A DNA stretch of 64,000 nt from assembly GCA_037103525.1 (NCBI GenBank), contig JAZKLR010000452.1, positions 1,550,001 through 1,614,000 of the forward strand, written 5' to 3'. The stretch's first letter is position 1; every line of letters begins with the position of its first letter. A program made the translations under genes and the position numbers. The notes under the pieces are model-generated. The model did no database searches, was not told where the DNA came from, and saw nothing but the letters and a program-made list of their open reading frames with translations. This document shows positions 44,628-56,230 of this stretch, one piece after another. This DNA comes from Ganaspis brasiliensis (taxonomy: Eukaryota > Arthropoda > Insecta > Hymenoptera > Figitidae).

Positions 44628-45559
44628 TAGGGTAAGTCCGGGGAAGATGGCCATACTTTCTATAAAGGTCCATAAAAATAAAAAAAACAACATTTATATA
44701 TTGATGTTTATTGTTAATTAAACATTGACTATTTAACTTTAAAACAACCATAAATAATATAAAATATTTTAATGTTAACAATCATAAAATTAATGTTTTG
44801 TAAAAAGTGACATTCAGGGAGAGATGGCCAATCGTAGTGTGAGATGGCCATAGGTATAAGGGAGAGTTGGCCACACCTATTATTTAAGTAAATAAATATA
44901 ATTAATATATCATTTTGAGTTTATTACATGAAAGAATAAACAAAACACAAAAATAAGTCTTATCTTAAAGAATATCACCACAATAAATAGATATTTAAAC
45001 AAGTTGAAATTTTTCAGTACTGGAGTAATAGACAAAATAAAAAGGAAGTATTATATTTAATTTTTTATTATTTTTCGCCAAAATTTTGCTTTTCTTTATG
45101 TTAAAATGCAAAACGAAAAAATTTAGTTTAGAATAAGTGACCTTTTGAGTCAATTTCTGTAAAAATATTTGAATTGGCCATCTATCCCTTATGACATCCC
45201 CCCAGATTTCCCCTAATATTTAAATAAATAAAAATTTTTCATGTATAATTCTGACGTTATTACAAAGCTTGCCTCATGTATAGTTCCAAAAAATACGAAA
45301 ATAAGCATTATTCTAAAAAAAAGAACACTTTAACAATCAGTAAAGTCAACCCATTGATGTTTTCGAGCACTAGTCAAAAAAATACACCAGGATTTCAAGT
45401 ACTTTTTCATTTTTAATTTTCAAGTTTTTGTTGTTGTTTGCTTTCACGCACACAAATGAAGCAAAATAACCAATAATAACTGATATTTAATAACAAATCC
45501 AGTAAAATATTTGAATTGGCCATCTCTCCCGTATGGCCATCTCCCCCGGACTTACCCTA
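44628..45559. mobile_element. AGGGTAAG-ended element with iterated GATGGCCA
   Basis: Ends TAGGGTAAGTCCGGGGAAG and CCCCCGGACTTACCCTA. GATGGCCA or its complement occurs at about 44647, 44824, 44844, 45175 and twice at 45518-45545, with GAGAGTTGGCCAC near 44865 and terminal words clustered at both ends. It lies 6 bp from the poly-C MITE. No frame exceeds chance; the 112-codon minus frame 45487-45825 starts outside and crosses the boundary. Confidence 0.75.
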
Positions 45560-46419
45560 TTATACTGTGAAAAAAACAAACGAACAAAATAGTGTAAACT
45601 AAAAATCATTTGATGCGAGTGAAAAGTGAAAAGTAAAGATGATGAAATAGATAGAAAAACGTGCCTGGAAGTTAAAAGTAGTAAACTTTCATTATTTGTG
45701 CATCTCGTTGCAACTGACATACGCATTCGAGAGCGTTGCTGGCAGCGAGTAACGACCCACGAGCATACGACCAACGATTCACTCTGAGTCATCAAGAATA
45801 ATCCGACATGCAAGGCCAAGGCCAAAGGCAGTTATCACAGAACAAATTAATATACGTCTCCCCAACGGGACATATTTTCCACCGAGTAAAGCGACGACCT
45901 TTTTGCTCTTAACGTCACACTTCGCAATAATTCAAACAACACCTACTTGGTTCAAATAAATTGGATTATCCAAGCTAACTCTATATATAAGTAAACTTCG
46001 GTATATTCTTCTCGTATGGCTAATATCTTGTATTTTTTAGTATATTATTATTGCTGTTACCTTCAAATCTATATAAAATAAAGAGTATGTAGACTATAAT
46101 ATTTATTATTTTTATATATTATACACAAAGAAAAAAGAATAGTTATTCTTATTGCTGATTTACCAATATGCCTGTTTTCAAATATTAGCATGTAAAAAGT
46201 ACTAAAAAATTAATGCCTGCATATTGAATGGCACAAAGAGTATGACTTATAAACTGGAGCCGAGACTATAGAGCTAAGATTAAGTCTAGATCTCCATTAC
46301 TTAAAAAAATAGAAAAGAGAACATGTGAAGAGATATATTTATAAAGTCAATCCAGAAAGCATATCAATTATTATGTTAGACCAGTGCTATTTTTCTACAG
46401 ATCTAACTAGATTTATTAA
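45560..46419. other. Single-copy, island at 45640-45910
   Basis: 45640-45910 is GC-richer with CAAGGCCAAGGCCAAAGG (45813-45830), a three-fold AAGGCC word. 45911-46419 is AT-rich. No supported gene. Confidence 0.35.
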
Positions 46420-46702
46420 AACCAGATAATGGTCCAATTAAGGCTGATGAAACCTGTGAACAAAATGCTCTTACCTGATTTCAAAGTTGGCGTTTCTCGC
46501 TCTTAAAAGACAAAATGAATTAGTCAAGGTTGATAAAGCAAAAATAGTTGCTCCTCTTGTGTCACTATATATTATTTCTAATAAATCAACATTGTCTAAT
46601 TTATTTTGTCTTTAAAGAGCAGGAAACATGAACAATGAAATTAAGTTAAGGTATTTTTGTTCACAAATTTATCAGCCTTAATCAGAAAATGATTCTGTTA
46701 AC
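46420..46702. mobile_element. ~283-bp foldback MITE
   Basis: AACCAGATAATGG then AATTAAGGCTGATGAAACCT, GTGAACAAAATGCTCTTAC and AAAGACAAAATGAATTAG face their diverged complements at 46590-46702 (CTAATTTATTTTGTCTTTAA through TCAGCCTTAATCAGAAAATG). Arms are about 110 bp, loop about 60 bp with TCAAGGTTGATAAAG. Confidence 0.75.
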
Positions 46703-46720
46703 CATAAAAATGAATGATAT

Positions 46721-46996
46721 CTCTCTAAATCTGAATTAGTTAAACATAACTAATTTGAAAGCAAAAACTGAGTCACTAATTCCAATAGTTATTTTTATAC
46801 TAATCATTTAGTGAAAAATAACTAATTATTAGTCAAATTCATTTTTAGGTTATGTCAAAATAACTAATATTTTAGTAAAATTCTGTTTACTAATTCAATT
46901 AATCAAATTTTAACTATTTTTTAGTTATGTTTTTACTAACAATTAGCCATTTTTTACTAATTATAAGTTATTTTTAACTAATTCAAATTTAGAGAG
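46721..46996. mobile_element. CTCTCTAAAT-family element, uninterrupted reference copy
   Basis: CTCTCTAAATCTGAATTAGT and AACTAATTCAAATTTAGAGAG, 276 bp. It supplies the empty sites for the insertions at 8988 and 9562. Confidence 0.85.
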
Positions 46997-46999
46997 TAT

Positions 47000-48033
47000 A
47001 CAACCATAGAAACAGTTAGGACAAATTTATCATTATGTAAACATTTTTGTATCAGTCATTTCAGTATCTTCATGTACTACAAAAACAATCATCAAGTACG
47101 GTTTTGGCCATTGATGGTCAATTAATACTAAGCATTTTTTCCCAATTAATTATTCTTATCTTAAGAATTTTTGGTCTCTGTATATCTTTTGGAGTCAAAA
47201 TCCGATAGGCAAAAAAAGCGAACGTTATTCTGGGGTTAAAAATGTAGTGTGGAGTCGAAATCTGATATGAATAAAAAATCGATAATGACCATGGGGGTTA
47301 AAAATTTAGTGCCAGTTTTCAATCTGTTAAGTTAAAAACTAATAACTTAATTTTAAATTGTGTCTTTGTATTAAATTTTAAAAGATGAACAAAACAACTA
47401 AGGTTTCTGTGTATTATGGGGGTGAAGGTTAGGGGGTTGGAATTTTTATATTCAGAGGGTTGTTAATTTGTAATAATTTGTCGAGTCTGAAATTATAGAT
47501 AATATGATATTTAAGTGTAATGAATACGTTCGCATTTTAAAAACAATTGTAGAATAAAAACCTTGATTTTTGGTTTTTTAAGGTTGCTTTGGTTTAATAA
47601 AGGTTGATTTTAAAAATATATTTTTCTTATAATTTGTAAATGAATAGCAAGATGAAATAAATGTTCTAATCTTGCTTGAAGTTTATTTTAATATTTCCGA
47701 ATTTACGAAGGTTGCGAAATTTCGGTAAGGGTTGATTTTCGAATAATGATTCATATACCGTTGGAGAGTAAAAAATTAGGAAAAAAATATTGTGTCAAGA
47801 GATTTCTTACTTTACTGTATTAGATGGACACCCGGCTATCTTAATAGCACGTCAGCGCAGGGTTTTGCTTTCTGGAGAACTACTACAGCAAAAAAAGTTT
47901 TTTTTTGCGGATAAAAATAGCAAAAACATAGAGAAAAATTAAGGGTTTAAAGATTTTTGAATTTGCTTTTCCGGGGATGAGAATATGGTGTAAAGACGAA
48001 ATCTCATGAGCAAAAAAATTTAAAGTTATTTTG
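47000..48033 (+). repeat. Degenerate 60-bp repeat and AT sequence
   Basis: TTTGGAGTCAAAATCCGATA at 47189 and GTGGAGTCGAAATCTGATAT at 47249 are 60 bp apart, each followed by GGGGTTAAAAAT. Further variants occur near 47300, 47990 (GTAAAGACGAAATCTC) and 48300 (GTAGAGTTGAAATCTGCTGA), so the array was broken up by later insertions, including the MITEs at 48034 and 48366. The rest is AT-rich. Confidence 0.6.
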
Positions 48034-48280
48034 CACCAAAAAAAAATTTATTTGATTCAAATAACCAATTACTTGACTATTATCAAATAAATATCTCCTT
48101 ATATCAAATAATTACTATTTGCGACAATCAGCATGGTATTTGTTTTAAGTACTGCATTGATTGATTCAAATTCAACTTATTTGAGTCAAGTAATAATAAT
48201 TATTTGATACGAATAAATATTGATTTGATAATGGTCAAGTAATCGGTTATTAAAATCAAATAATTTTTATTTTCAGTGTG
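48034..48280. mobile_element. CACC...GTGTG MITE with AAATAA body
   Basis: CACCAAAAAAAAATTTATTT at the left faces AAATAATTTTTATTTTCAGT at the right. Inner words AACCAATTACTTGACTATTA and TAATGGTCAAGTAATCGGTT are inverted partners. It sits inside the 60-bp degenerate repeat. Confidence 0.75.
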
Positions 48281-48365
48281 GGGGTTGAAAATATTTTGTA
48301 GAGTTGAAATCTGCTGAGCAAAAAATTCACAATCATTTTGGGGAATTTGGTCCACTTATAGAGAT

Positions 48366-48577
48366 GCACCCAGAGAAGTGATATATTTGACTCAAAGATA
48401 TGTTATTTGTGCCAAATAAAAATATATTTGTCTCACAGCCTAGTAACTTTTTATTTGTTTCAAATAAAAAAATTTATTGAATCAAATAAAATTTTATTTG
48501 ACACAAATAAAAATTTATTTGAAACAAATAAAAAGTTACTTGGCTGTGAGACAAATATATTATTTCTCTGGGTGTGC
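48366..48577. mobile_element. GCACCCAGAGAA MITE, 212 bp
   Basis: GCACCCAGAGAAGTGATATA and TATTATTTCTCTGGGTGTGC are near-exact inverted ends. The body is TTATTTG / CAAATAA words arranged as a full-length palindrome (ATATTTGTCTCACAGCC vs GGCTGTGAGACAAATAT). Confidence 0.85.
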
Positions 48578-49636
48578 TTGTAACTTTTTAAATTTTTTAT
48601 CTAAAAGGGTCTATGACCTCTTAAAATGCTAAAAAATTAATAAACAATGGTTATATAGATAAGCCTAATGCCCTTTTCCTGCGGACATACACAAATTATT
48701 ATTGAAGTCGTAAAATTTCTGTCAAACATGAGAAAAACCAATTTTTCTCTGGAAATTACATTTTTAAGGCACATATATTGAAACTGATAATTGATAAAAG
48801 GCAAAAGCTACTCAAAATTAGTCAGGAAAAATGCAATTACAGCGCAATTCTAATCAATATAACCTGGTGCGTGACCAATAACTGTATCGTGCTGTATGGA
48901 ATTATTACATCCGTCAAGGTTAAAACTGAGAAATATTTATAATATATGAATCGTTGCCTCGACACACATTAACCCGAACAAAGAGTACAAGTGTAAGATT
49001 GTCGACACTAAAATCTGTTGATAATTCGCCAAGGTCAAGACATATACTTGATATTCTTACTTCCAATATTGCTCCATTACTTCCAGGAGCCTTGTGTCAA
49101 TTTTAGAAATTCATCACTTCTTTTAGTGATAAGAGAAATTATACACAAAAACTTTGATTTATGTTTCTTCAGATAAGGATGAAACGTGTCTTTCGCTTAA
49201 TTATTTCTCAATCACTGGATCAAGTAGACTTGAATAACACCGGTACACAGAAAAAAATTTCGAATGCTAGGGCTGCCATGTGGTAGGTTCTCTTCCTTAA
49301 GATGTACTTAAAAAAAAAACGTAGTCCGACCTCAAAGTTAGTTCGTGTTCTCTTTTTACAGCCATGGTAGTGGGGTGAAGTTTGAGAAATTGATTTGTAC
49401 ACCCATACAATCTTAAAATTCTAAAAAAGTGTAAACTTTATAAATATTTCTTAAAATTAATATACAAAAAAAATTGGGCAAGTACGAGTTACACCCGTAC
49501 TAAAACTCAGGGTTCAGTAGAAATTATGAGTATACTCATAATTTCACGTGTAGATTACAGAAAAATGATGGAGAACACGATTGTAGTTGTTGGTCATCGA
49601 GTTGGTCATAATATTGTCGAAGAAATAACAAGATTT
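48578..49636. other. Intergenic with single-copy island 48850-49160
   Basis: The island has ACCTGGTGCGTGACC, GTCAAGGTTAA and GCCAAGGTCAAGACA (about 49028). CACGTG at 49545-49550. The minus frame 49220-49402 is a chance opening. Confidence 0.4.
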
Positions 49637-50572
49637 TTTTAGCAAAAGTACATTAAAAACGGACTAAGTACACTTTAGCTATCAAACTATTTGATCTAGA
49701 GTATTGAAATTTGGTGTACTAATGTACTTTTACATAAAGATTACAGGAAAATTATAGCGAACATGATCTAGATAAATAATCATAACGTTAACAAAGAAAA
49801 ACTGCAAATTTTCGAAAGAAAAGTTTTTTCCCTTTAATTTTGACATTATTTGAGCTAGAGGGCTTAAGTTCGGTACATTTATATATCCTTACATACAGAT
49901 TATGAAAAATATCTATTTTGGAATTGTAATCGACTTTTATGAAATTACAATATTTATTTTTTATTTTTTTAAAGATGTAAGTTATGCCACTGCCATGTTC
50001 TAGAAATAAACGATAAAAGAAATTGTTGATCCGTTGGAGCCAAATTGTGTACGTTTTTAATTTTTATTCTCTTTTTGAAACATCATAAAATTTAATTCCA
50101 ATTCAAAAAATCATATTTTTCATAATTTGCAGGTAAAAAGCACAGGTAAGGTAACGGTACCCTTATTTGATCAGTACATATAGTCGATCTATAGGATTTA
50201 ATTGGACAAAATTAATTAGTAGTTTTATTACATTGATAAAAATAAATCTTGTAATATTGAAAGTAGTATTTTGCATCAATTTTATTAAACTATTAATTAA
50301 TTCTATTCAATGAAATCATCACTTATACCTAATTTAAGCCCTCTAGCTCAAATAATGGCTAAGTTAGAGGCAACTTTTTTTTTGAAAATTTGCAGTTTTT
50401 CTTTGACAACGCTATGGCCATCAATCTAAATCATGTTGTTTATATTTTTTGTGTAATTTACACCTAAAAATACATCAGTATAAAAAATTTCAACTGTCTA
50501 TGTCAAATAGTTTAGAAGTTAAGGGGGGGGGGGAAGAATGGTCTATTTTCAATGCATTTTTGCAAAAAAAAA
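49637..50572. mobile_element. Diverged foldback with ~260-bp arms
   Basis: 49637-49905 (ATCAAACTATTTGATC, GAACATGATCTAGAT, AAAGAAAAACTGCAAATTTT, GAGCTAGAGGGCTTAA) is mirrored at 50310-50572 (TTAAGCCCTCTAGCTC, AAATTTGCAGTTTTTCTTTG, CAAATAGTTTAGAAG). A run of 12 G follows the right arm at 50523. The loop is AT-rich. Arms are clearly older than those of the 4709 or 18366 foldbacks. Confidence 0.65.
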
Positions 50573-51340
50573 TTGTTTTTTCTAGGATGCCGCCGAACAC
50601 CGAAGGTGTACGGAACCCTAAAAATTAATTTTACAAACAAGTTGTGCGTTAATTTGAAAAAATATTTTGTAAACAACTCAAAGCTGACAAATGTTGGAAC
50701 ATTTCAAATAAAGACTGACAATATGAGTAAAATATATCTGAAGACATCTTTCTTCAAAATTCAACAGTATTTGATAAATTAGAGAAGCTTATGATATGTC
50801 AGTAAGGAACAGCTAAACAAGAAACAAAAAACAACTAAAGTTAGATATAGGTACTAAAAAAACTTCCAAAAAATGTAATTAAAATAAAAAAATAAAATAC
50901 AAAACTGACCAAGCCAAAATAAAAAAACGCTGCCAAGTTGTACTTCAAGTATTTATTTTGAGTGAGTAATTATTTGTATTTATTTTTTGAACACATTGCT
51001 TCCTCATAGAGATTACTTAATTTGTGTATTTATATCATTAAAATTTAGAAATCAGATAAACTTTCAGAAAAAATAACAAAAAACCCCAAAAAATTACAAT
51101 TTAAAATATTTTTGATTCTTTAAACATCATAAGTTCTGATTAATAGGTCGCAAAGAAATCTTGAATATGCCAATTGGTACATTTTTGAATTGTCTACAAA
51201 ATAGGTAGAAAGTACTTTTAATAAAAATTATAATTTTTGTCTTCTTTTTTTTCCTACTGTATGCAGAGACGCATGAATTAGCAAAAGACAGAGCAATAAA
51301 ATAAAGAAGTGAATTAAAATTAAGCTACTTTAAAAAGACG
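50573..51340. other. AT-rich with two transposon remnants
   Basis: GCCGAACACCGAAGGTGTAC followed by GGAACCCTAAAAA (50590-50628) matches the GGGTTCCGTAC-type end common in insect repeats, from general knowledge. GCTTCCTCATAGAG at 50998-51011 is a relic of the GCTTCC element. No gene. Confidence 0.45.
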
Positions 51341-51459
51341 TTTGTGATGTCAGATTTTTATAACCCTCCTCCCCCATCCCTTGTCACAAACTGTCACAAT
51401 ATCATGGGTCTCCCCCCCCCCCTGCCCTAAACCTGTGAAATTTATGGAAGCCGCCTAAT
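51341..51459. mobile_element. Poly-C family remnant
   Basis: CCCTCCTCCCCCATCCC and a run of 12 C, then GTGAAATTTATGGAAGCCGC at the right end, resemble the 44457 element. The left terminus is degenerate. Confidence 0.5.
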
Positions 51460-51919
51460 CTACATAAATTTGATTCTTATGAAGTTGGTCTGCAATTGAT
51501 AAGATTACACTTCATTTGAGAGGATTTGTTATATTACCAAGAAAGGAAAAACCATTCAATTAAGAAGGAATACTTTAGGGTGCATATATAAGAGGAAAAT
51601 TTGCATCAAATTAAGCGGAATCTCTTCATTTTGAGAATTTTTTTTTCGGTGTGAGGTAAAAGTCCCAGTTATTACTCACGCGTACCATAACGTATCCACT
51701 AACATCAATTTTATTTTTTATTAAGCTATACGTATGTGAGATCAAGCTAATATAATTATAAATTTTTATAACTTTAGTGATAATATAAACATTCAATATT
51801 AAATTTATTTCAAGAACATTTTTAAATCTTTAAAGATAAAATAATGTTTGAGTCAGTGTCGTAAAATTCATTTTGGGTTATTGTTTGGGTTATTACTGTC
51901 GAAATACTGAGTCTTTAGG
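51460..51919. other. AT-rich, no feature seen
   Basis: ATTTGAGAGGATTTGTTATATT and TTTTTTTTCGGTGTGAGG are the only distinctive words. No gene. Confidence 0.4.
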
Positions 51920-51921
51920 TA

Positions 51922-53743
51922 TCACTGAGAAAAAATTTTGGTAAAAATTCCTGTGCTTTCACTATAAAAGCGTCATAATTTCCCACAATTTTTACCAGAA
52001 CTAGAAAACAATCACGCGCTGTTCGCGCGATTATTCATTGTCAGTTACTATATTATATAAATTTTTAAAGACTATTTTTATCCTATTAATATCCAAAACA
52101 TTTAAAATTATAGCTTTAATTTGGATCAGCACTGAATGAAGAAAATTATTTTTCTAAAATTAAGAAATAGGTTTTCTTTATGCATTTGGGACCGCCTAAC
52201 AAGTTTCCGTGATTGCAGAGTTTATTTTTAAACACTAAAAAATCCAATTTGGAGACTTTTTGATAAGATAGTATTAAAAAATGACAAAATAATTTTTTAA
52301 AAATATAATATTTAAGCAAAGTCATTATTTATGCATGAAAGAAAGTGACACAAAATGGCATAAACTATATTAAGATTAAAAATATACAGTTTGGTGAAAT
52401 TTGAAAAGAAATTAGAAAATTTAGTACATATATTGGACTAAACCTAATCCTTTTAACAAAATTAATGGAACATGTTATATTAAGGTTTTTTGGACCGCTG
52501 ATTAATAACTGTTAATAATTTTTCAGAATTTAAAACGTCGGACAAAATACAAAATTTATGAAATTCAATACATATTTTGAGCTTGTAGAGTATTCGAAGA
52601 ATGTAAAAAAATGCTATTCCCAAAATTTAGAAAAAAAATTTAGAAAATTGTAAAAATAAAAATTGGGCCAGATGAAAATTTGTCATTTGAATTGGTTTCA
52701 ATTAAAGAAAATTAATTATATTAAGATTAAAAATATACAGTTTGGTGAAATTTGAAAATAAATTAGAAAATTTAGTACATATATTGTAAAATTAATTAAG
52801 ACTAGATTCCAATTTTGAAAATTGTTTGAATCGATTTGTAAAATGTTGATCAATAAAAATTATGACATAATAAAATGTTAAAGTTGGGATTGATAAAGCT
52901 TGAAAAAATTAAAAACTGAAGTGTGCATTAATTGAAAGTTAGATTAACTCACATTTTTAATTTATAGAAATTAATAACAATTTAAATTAATTAAATTGAT
53001 TAAATTTTGAATAAATATCCATTTTAATTATTAAAACTATTAAATTTCAAATTTTGGATAGTTTGAATTTCATTTGAGTAAAATTAGAACGAATGTGAAT
53101 TTAAATCTTGTAAAAGTTGGATTAAAGAAATTTGGGTTTGGCTACAATTTTTTATATTAAAAGTTATGACTAATGATTATAATAAAGATGAATTGAAATT
53201 TCGTTATACTAAAGTTCTTAATAATTGCAAATTTTATGAAATGATTATAACATTAATCAAAATTATCAAAACTAAAAGTCAATTGGAATTTTAATCAATT
53301 AAATTAAATTTAGAATCATAACTATAAATTCATTAAAAAAAAGTTCATTACTAATAATTAAATTTTGTATTAAAATGAATTGTTTACCTGATTATTACGT
53401 TAGTTACTTTTTGAAAGACAGACCAATTTCGGTTATTTGATTAATTTTCATCATAAAGTACAAATAAACAATAACCATAAATTTTATTAGACATTTGATT
53501 ATTTATTTATATTCTTCAATAAAAGTAATTAAGTAAATGAAAAACTTCAAGAGATTGGTCAGCCAATCAAGTTTTCAACAACAATGAAAGCGAGATATTC
53601 GATACATTTCGTTACATCACTTTTTTTAAATAAGAAATCCGGTAAAAATTGTAAGACAGCACGGTAAAATTTCGGAGACTGTCAATTATGACGCTTTTAT
53701 AGTGAACAGCACAGGAATTTTTACCAAAAATTTTTCTCAGTGA
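51922..53743. mobile_element. TCACTGAGAAAA element split by a Helitron
   Basis: Left piece 51922-52000 and right piece 53638-53743. Ends TCACTGAGAAAAAATTTTGG and CCAAAAATTTTTCTCAGTGA; TA at 51920-51921 and 53744-53745. Both halves carry the inverted words ATAAAAGCGTCATAAT / ATTATGACGCTTTTAT and ACAATTTTTACC / GGTAAAAATTGT. Excising 52001-53637 rejoins a near-perfect palindrome centre, GGAATTCT-like (ACC.GAATC.GGT). A sister copy lies at 58936-59288. Confidence 0.8.
52001..53637 (-). mobile_element. Helitron-like element, ~1.6 kb, minus strand
   Basis: Read on the minus strand it ends with a hairpin (CGCGC / GCGCG, 52015-52029), 10 nt, and CTAG (52001-52004), followed by host T: canonical Helitron 3' structure. 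The 5' end starts TTTCTTATTTAAAAAAAGTG right after host A, so insertion is between A and T with no duplication. The interior has a ~70-bp direct repeat (about 52367 and 52728, 361 bp apart) and AT words; no Rep/helicase frame. Confidence 0.7.
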
Positions 53744-53745
53744 TA

Positions 53746-54148
53746 GAGCAGCTTTATAATCCTTAGAATATTTTTAATGAATATAATACAAAAAAATGCA
53801 ACTTTTAAGGTAGTTCTCCGGTTAAGGTTAAAAATTGAGATATTCATGTTCGAAATTCAAATTTTTTATCATTTTCCATACAAAATTGAAATTTTGAACA
53901 TGAATATCTCAATTTTAAGCATTGCAAGGGGTACTCAAATTTTAACCAGATAGAAGGCACATATAAAATAACGTATTCTCACAATTTAAAGAAAATCCAT
54001 AGAAAGCGAGCCTGTCAACATTTCATTAAATTTGTATTATTACATTAGTAAATTTTAATTGCAGTTGTCGTAAATAATTATTAAAAATGTAATTTTAAGC
54101 TTATTTGATACATAGTCTGTTCAATATTTTTCATAATTATTTAGGATG
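53746..54148. other. AT-rich with a 90-nt hairpin
   Basis: AATTGAGATATTCATGTTC (53832) faces GAACATGAATATCTCAATT (53895-53913) across about 44 nt; nearly the whole interval is self-complementary. Probably a small MITE relic. Confidence 0.5.
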
Positions 54149-54248
54149 TAGGGAGCCGTTCAAAAAATACATAACGCTCTTTTGGATCTATTTTTACCCC
54201 CCCCCCCCTCCACCCTATAAGAGTTACGCATTTTCTGAACGACCCCTA
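54149..54248. mobile_element. Poly-C MITE, 100 bp
   Basis: TAGGGAGCCGTTCAAAAAAT and ATTTTCTGAACGACCCCTA are inverted ends; TACATAACGCT / AGAGTTACGCA continue the stem; run of 12-13 C in the middle. Same family type as 44457. Confidence 0.75.
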
Positions 54249-54393
54249 GTCAATATTTTTAGAAGTGCAATCATAACCTCAAACTATCTTCATAACCTCA
54301 TTTATTCATTTGTTTCATATATTAAATAATATATTTTCATTATATGATGCACATTCTTTTATATAAAATCAAAAATTTTATTTAATTTTATAT

Positions 54394-55574
54394 GGGTGAT
54401 TCTTCATTAAGTGGTTACTTTGGACAACATTAAATTTTTAAATTAAAGATCTTTCTTCTTCAATATTATTTATGTAGTACTTATTAGCAATTACTAAAAT
54501 AAATAATTTTATAAAAATTTGAGCTTAAACTCATGTCTTTAGTCTTACATAGAAAATTTAAAGTTTTAAATTTTAAAGGTTAAAAAAATTAATTTAAAAT
54601 GTTTAATTTTTTACCGTAAGCGAACATCCCAATAATGTTCTGTTAGTTGGAGGATGCGCTAAAATATCCAATGATTTTCTAGGATTATTTAATTATAAAT
54701 TAAAATAAAAGTATTTAATTAAATAATTATATATAAAAAAATCAATATTTTGTTAATAATCCAGGTTAACGATATTTTGAATAGAAAACAAAACACTATT
54801 CCCATGCTTTTTTAATATAATGAACCGGAGTTTACAGAAACTGGAGTTTACAAATCAAAGAAAATAAATTATTATAGCCGTAAAACTTAATAAAATAAGA
54901 AGACCTTTGCAGAATACTGCATAGATTTGCCTACTTTGCATCACTATTATTTTAATTTTATTTGAAATATAAACAATTCAGTCATTTTTGGCGAACCGGA
55001 GTTTACATGTCATTAAAATACGCAGTAAATTAATAATAATTTTTCAATTTTAAAACTAAATATCCCATTTCTTCATGTAAGTATATCCATACGTCAAAGT
55101 GTTCATCTTACTAACATAAATAGTTAGTGAAAATGCACTATAAAAATGATTAAAATTGATGAAAAACAATGAAAATGTAAACTCCTGTTCCAAATAACGA
55201 AAAGGTGGAGAAAGTATTAAAAAATAATTTACGCAAAATTTATTAATAAAATCTTGAAGAAAATACAACAAAAACAAAGTTTTTGAGGTAAACTGTCGAT
55301 TAGAATAGATAAAAACATTTTAAAAGTATGTTTTAAGTGAAATAAAATGTATTAAATCTCACAAGTTCTATGTGGAGAACCTAGAAAAGTGCAGATTTTG
55401 AGTCATTTTTAACAATTCTATATCTTTTGATGTAAAAAAAAAATATTTTTCAGTTATGATATTAATAAAAATGATAACAAAGAATAGATGTACAAAGTAT
55501 TAAATATATTTTTAAATAATTTTGAAAGTTATTAAGTGGGGAAGTAAAAGTAACCACTCAGTGAAGAATTACCC
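54394..55574. mobile_element. GGGTGATTC element with iterated CCGGAGTTTACA
   Basis: GGGTGATTCTTCATTAAGTG and CACTCAGTGAAGAATTACCC with GGTTACTTT / AAAGTAACC form ~35-bp inverted ends; ATAT flanks both. Inside, AACCGGAGTTTACA occurs near 54824 and 54993, ACTGGAGTTTACA near 54841, and the inverse GTAAACTCC near 55177. About 1.18 kb, longest frame 73 codons (minus, 55056-55277), non-coding. Confidence 0.75.
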
Positions 55575-56230
55575 ATATAGGGGAGACCGAGGAGGAAAGT
55601 AACAGAGGTGGAAAGTAACAACGCTTATTAATTCCAAACCAATGAGCGGACAGACATAGTCCTTAAATAATTTTTAGTAATTTTTGGCCCCCTTTACCTT
55701 CCCCAAATTATGTTAGGGGTCTACCGGAAGCTATATATCTAACACTGACATTTTGTGCAAAAATTACGACAAAAGTAAGTTTTTGCCTAAATTTTCAAAA
55801 TATCATATTTTGATATTTAAACTTGTTTTTTGAAATCCAAAGAAAAGAGGGGTGGAGGTGAAATATATTTATGATAATTTTAAAACCATTGCCAATTATT
55901 GGGACTTTTAAAATTGTGACAGACAACTTTTGTTTTCATTGACAGTTTTTGGTACATGCAGTACGCTGATATTATTGTTGAATTAATCTTTAAATTTGCA
56001 AAAAATACAAGTGTTTTTTACTAAAAGAGTAGAATACGAGTTTATCTCTTGGAATAAAAATTTTTCTTAATGAAAACCTTACTTTACTTATTATATTTTA
56101 ACAGTTAAATTCTTAAGTAACTGGGACATTTACCTTATTTGACAAATTCAAATTTGAACCTAAAATTGAGAAGGAAAAGAGCAAAAGCGTTATGTCTAAA
56201 CAGAAATTCAAGAGAAATAAGATTAAAGTG
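55575..56230. other. AT-rich; left end of an AGGGGAGACC element
   Basis: ATAGGGGAGACCGAGGAGGA then AAGTAACAGAGGTGGAAAGTAACAA (55577-55622) shows the same style: AGGGGAGA end and a repeated word, GGAAAGTAACA. No right end was found, so it is truncated or diverged. The rest is AT-rich. Confidence 0.45.

Noticed and set aside
45487..45825. 112-codon minus-strand frame
   Set aside because: It begins in single-copy DNA and ends inside the transposon right end at 45559; composite of two unrelated sequences.
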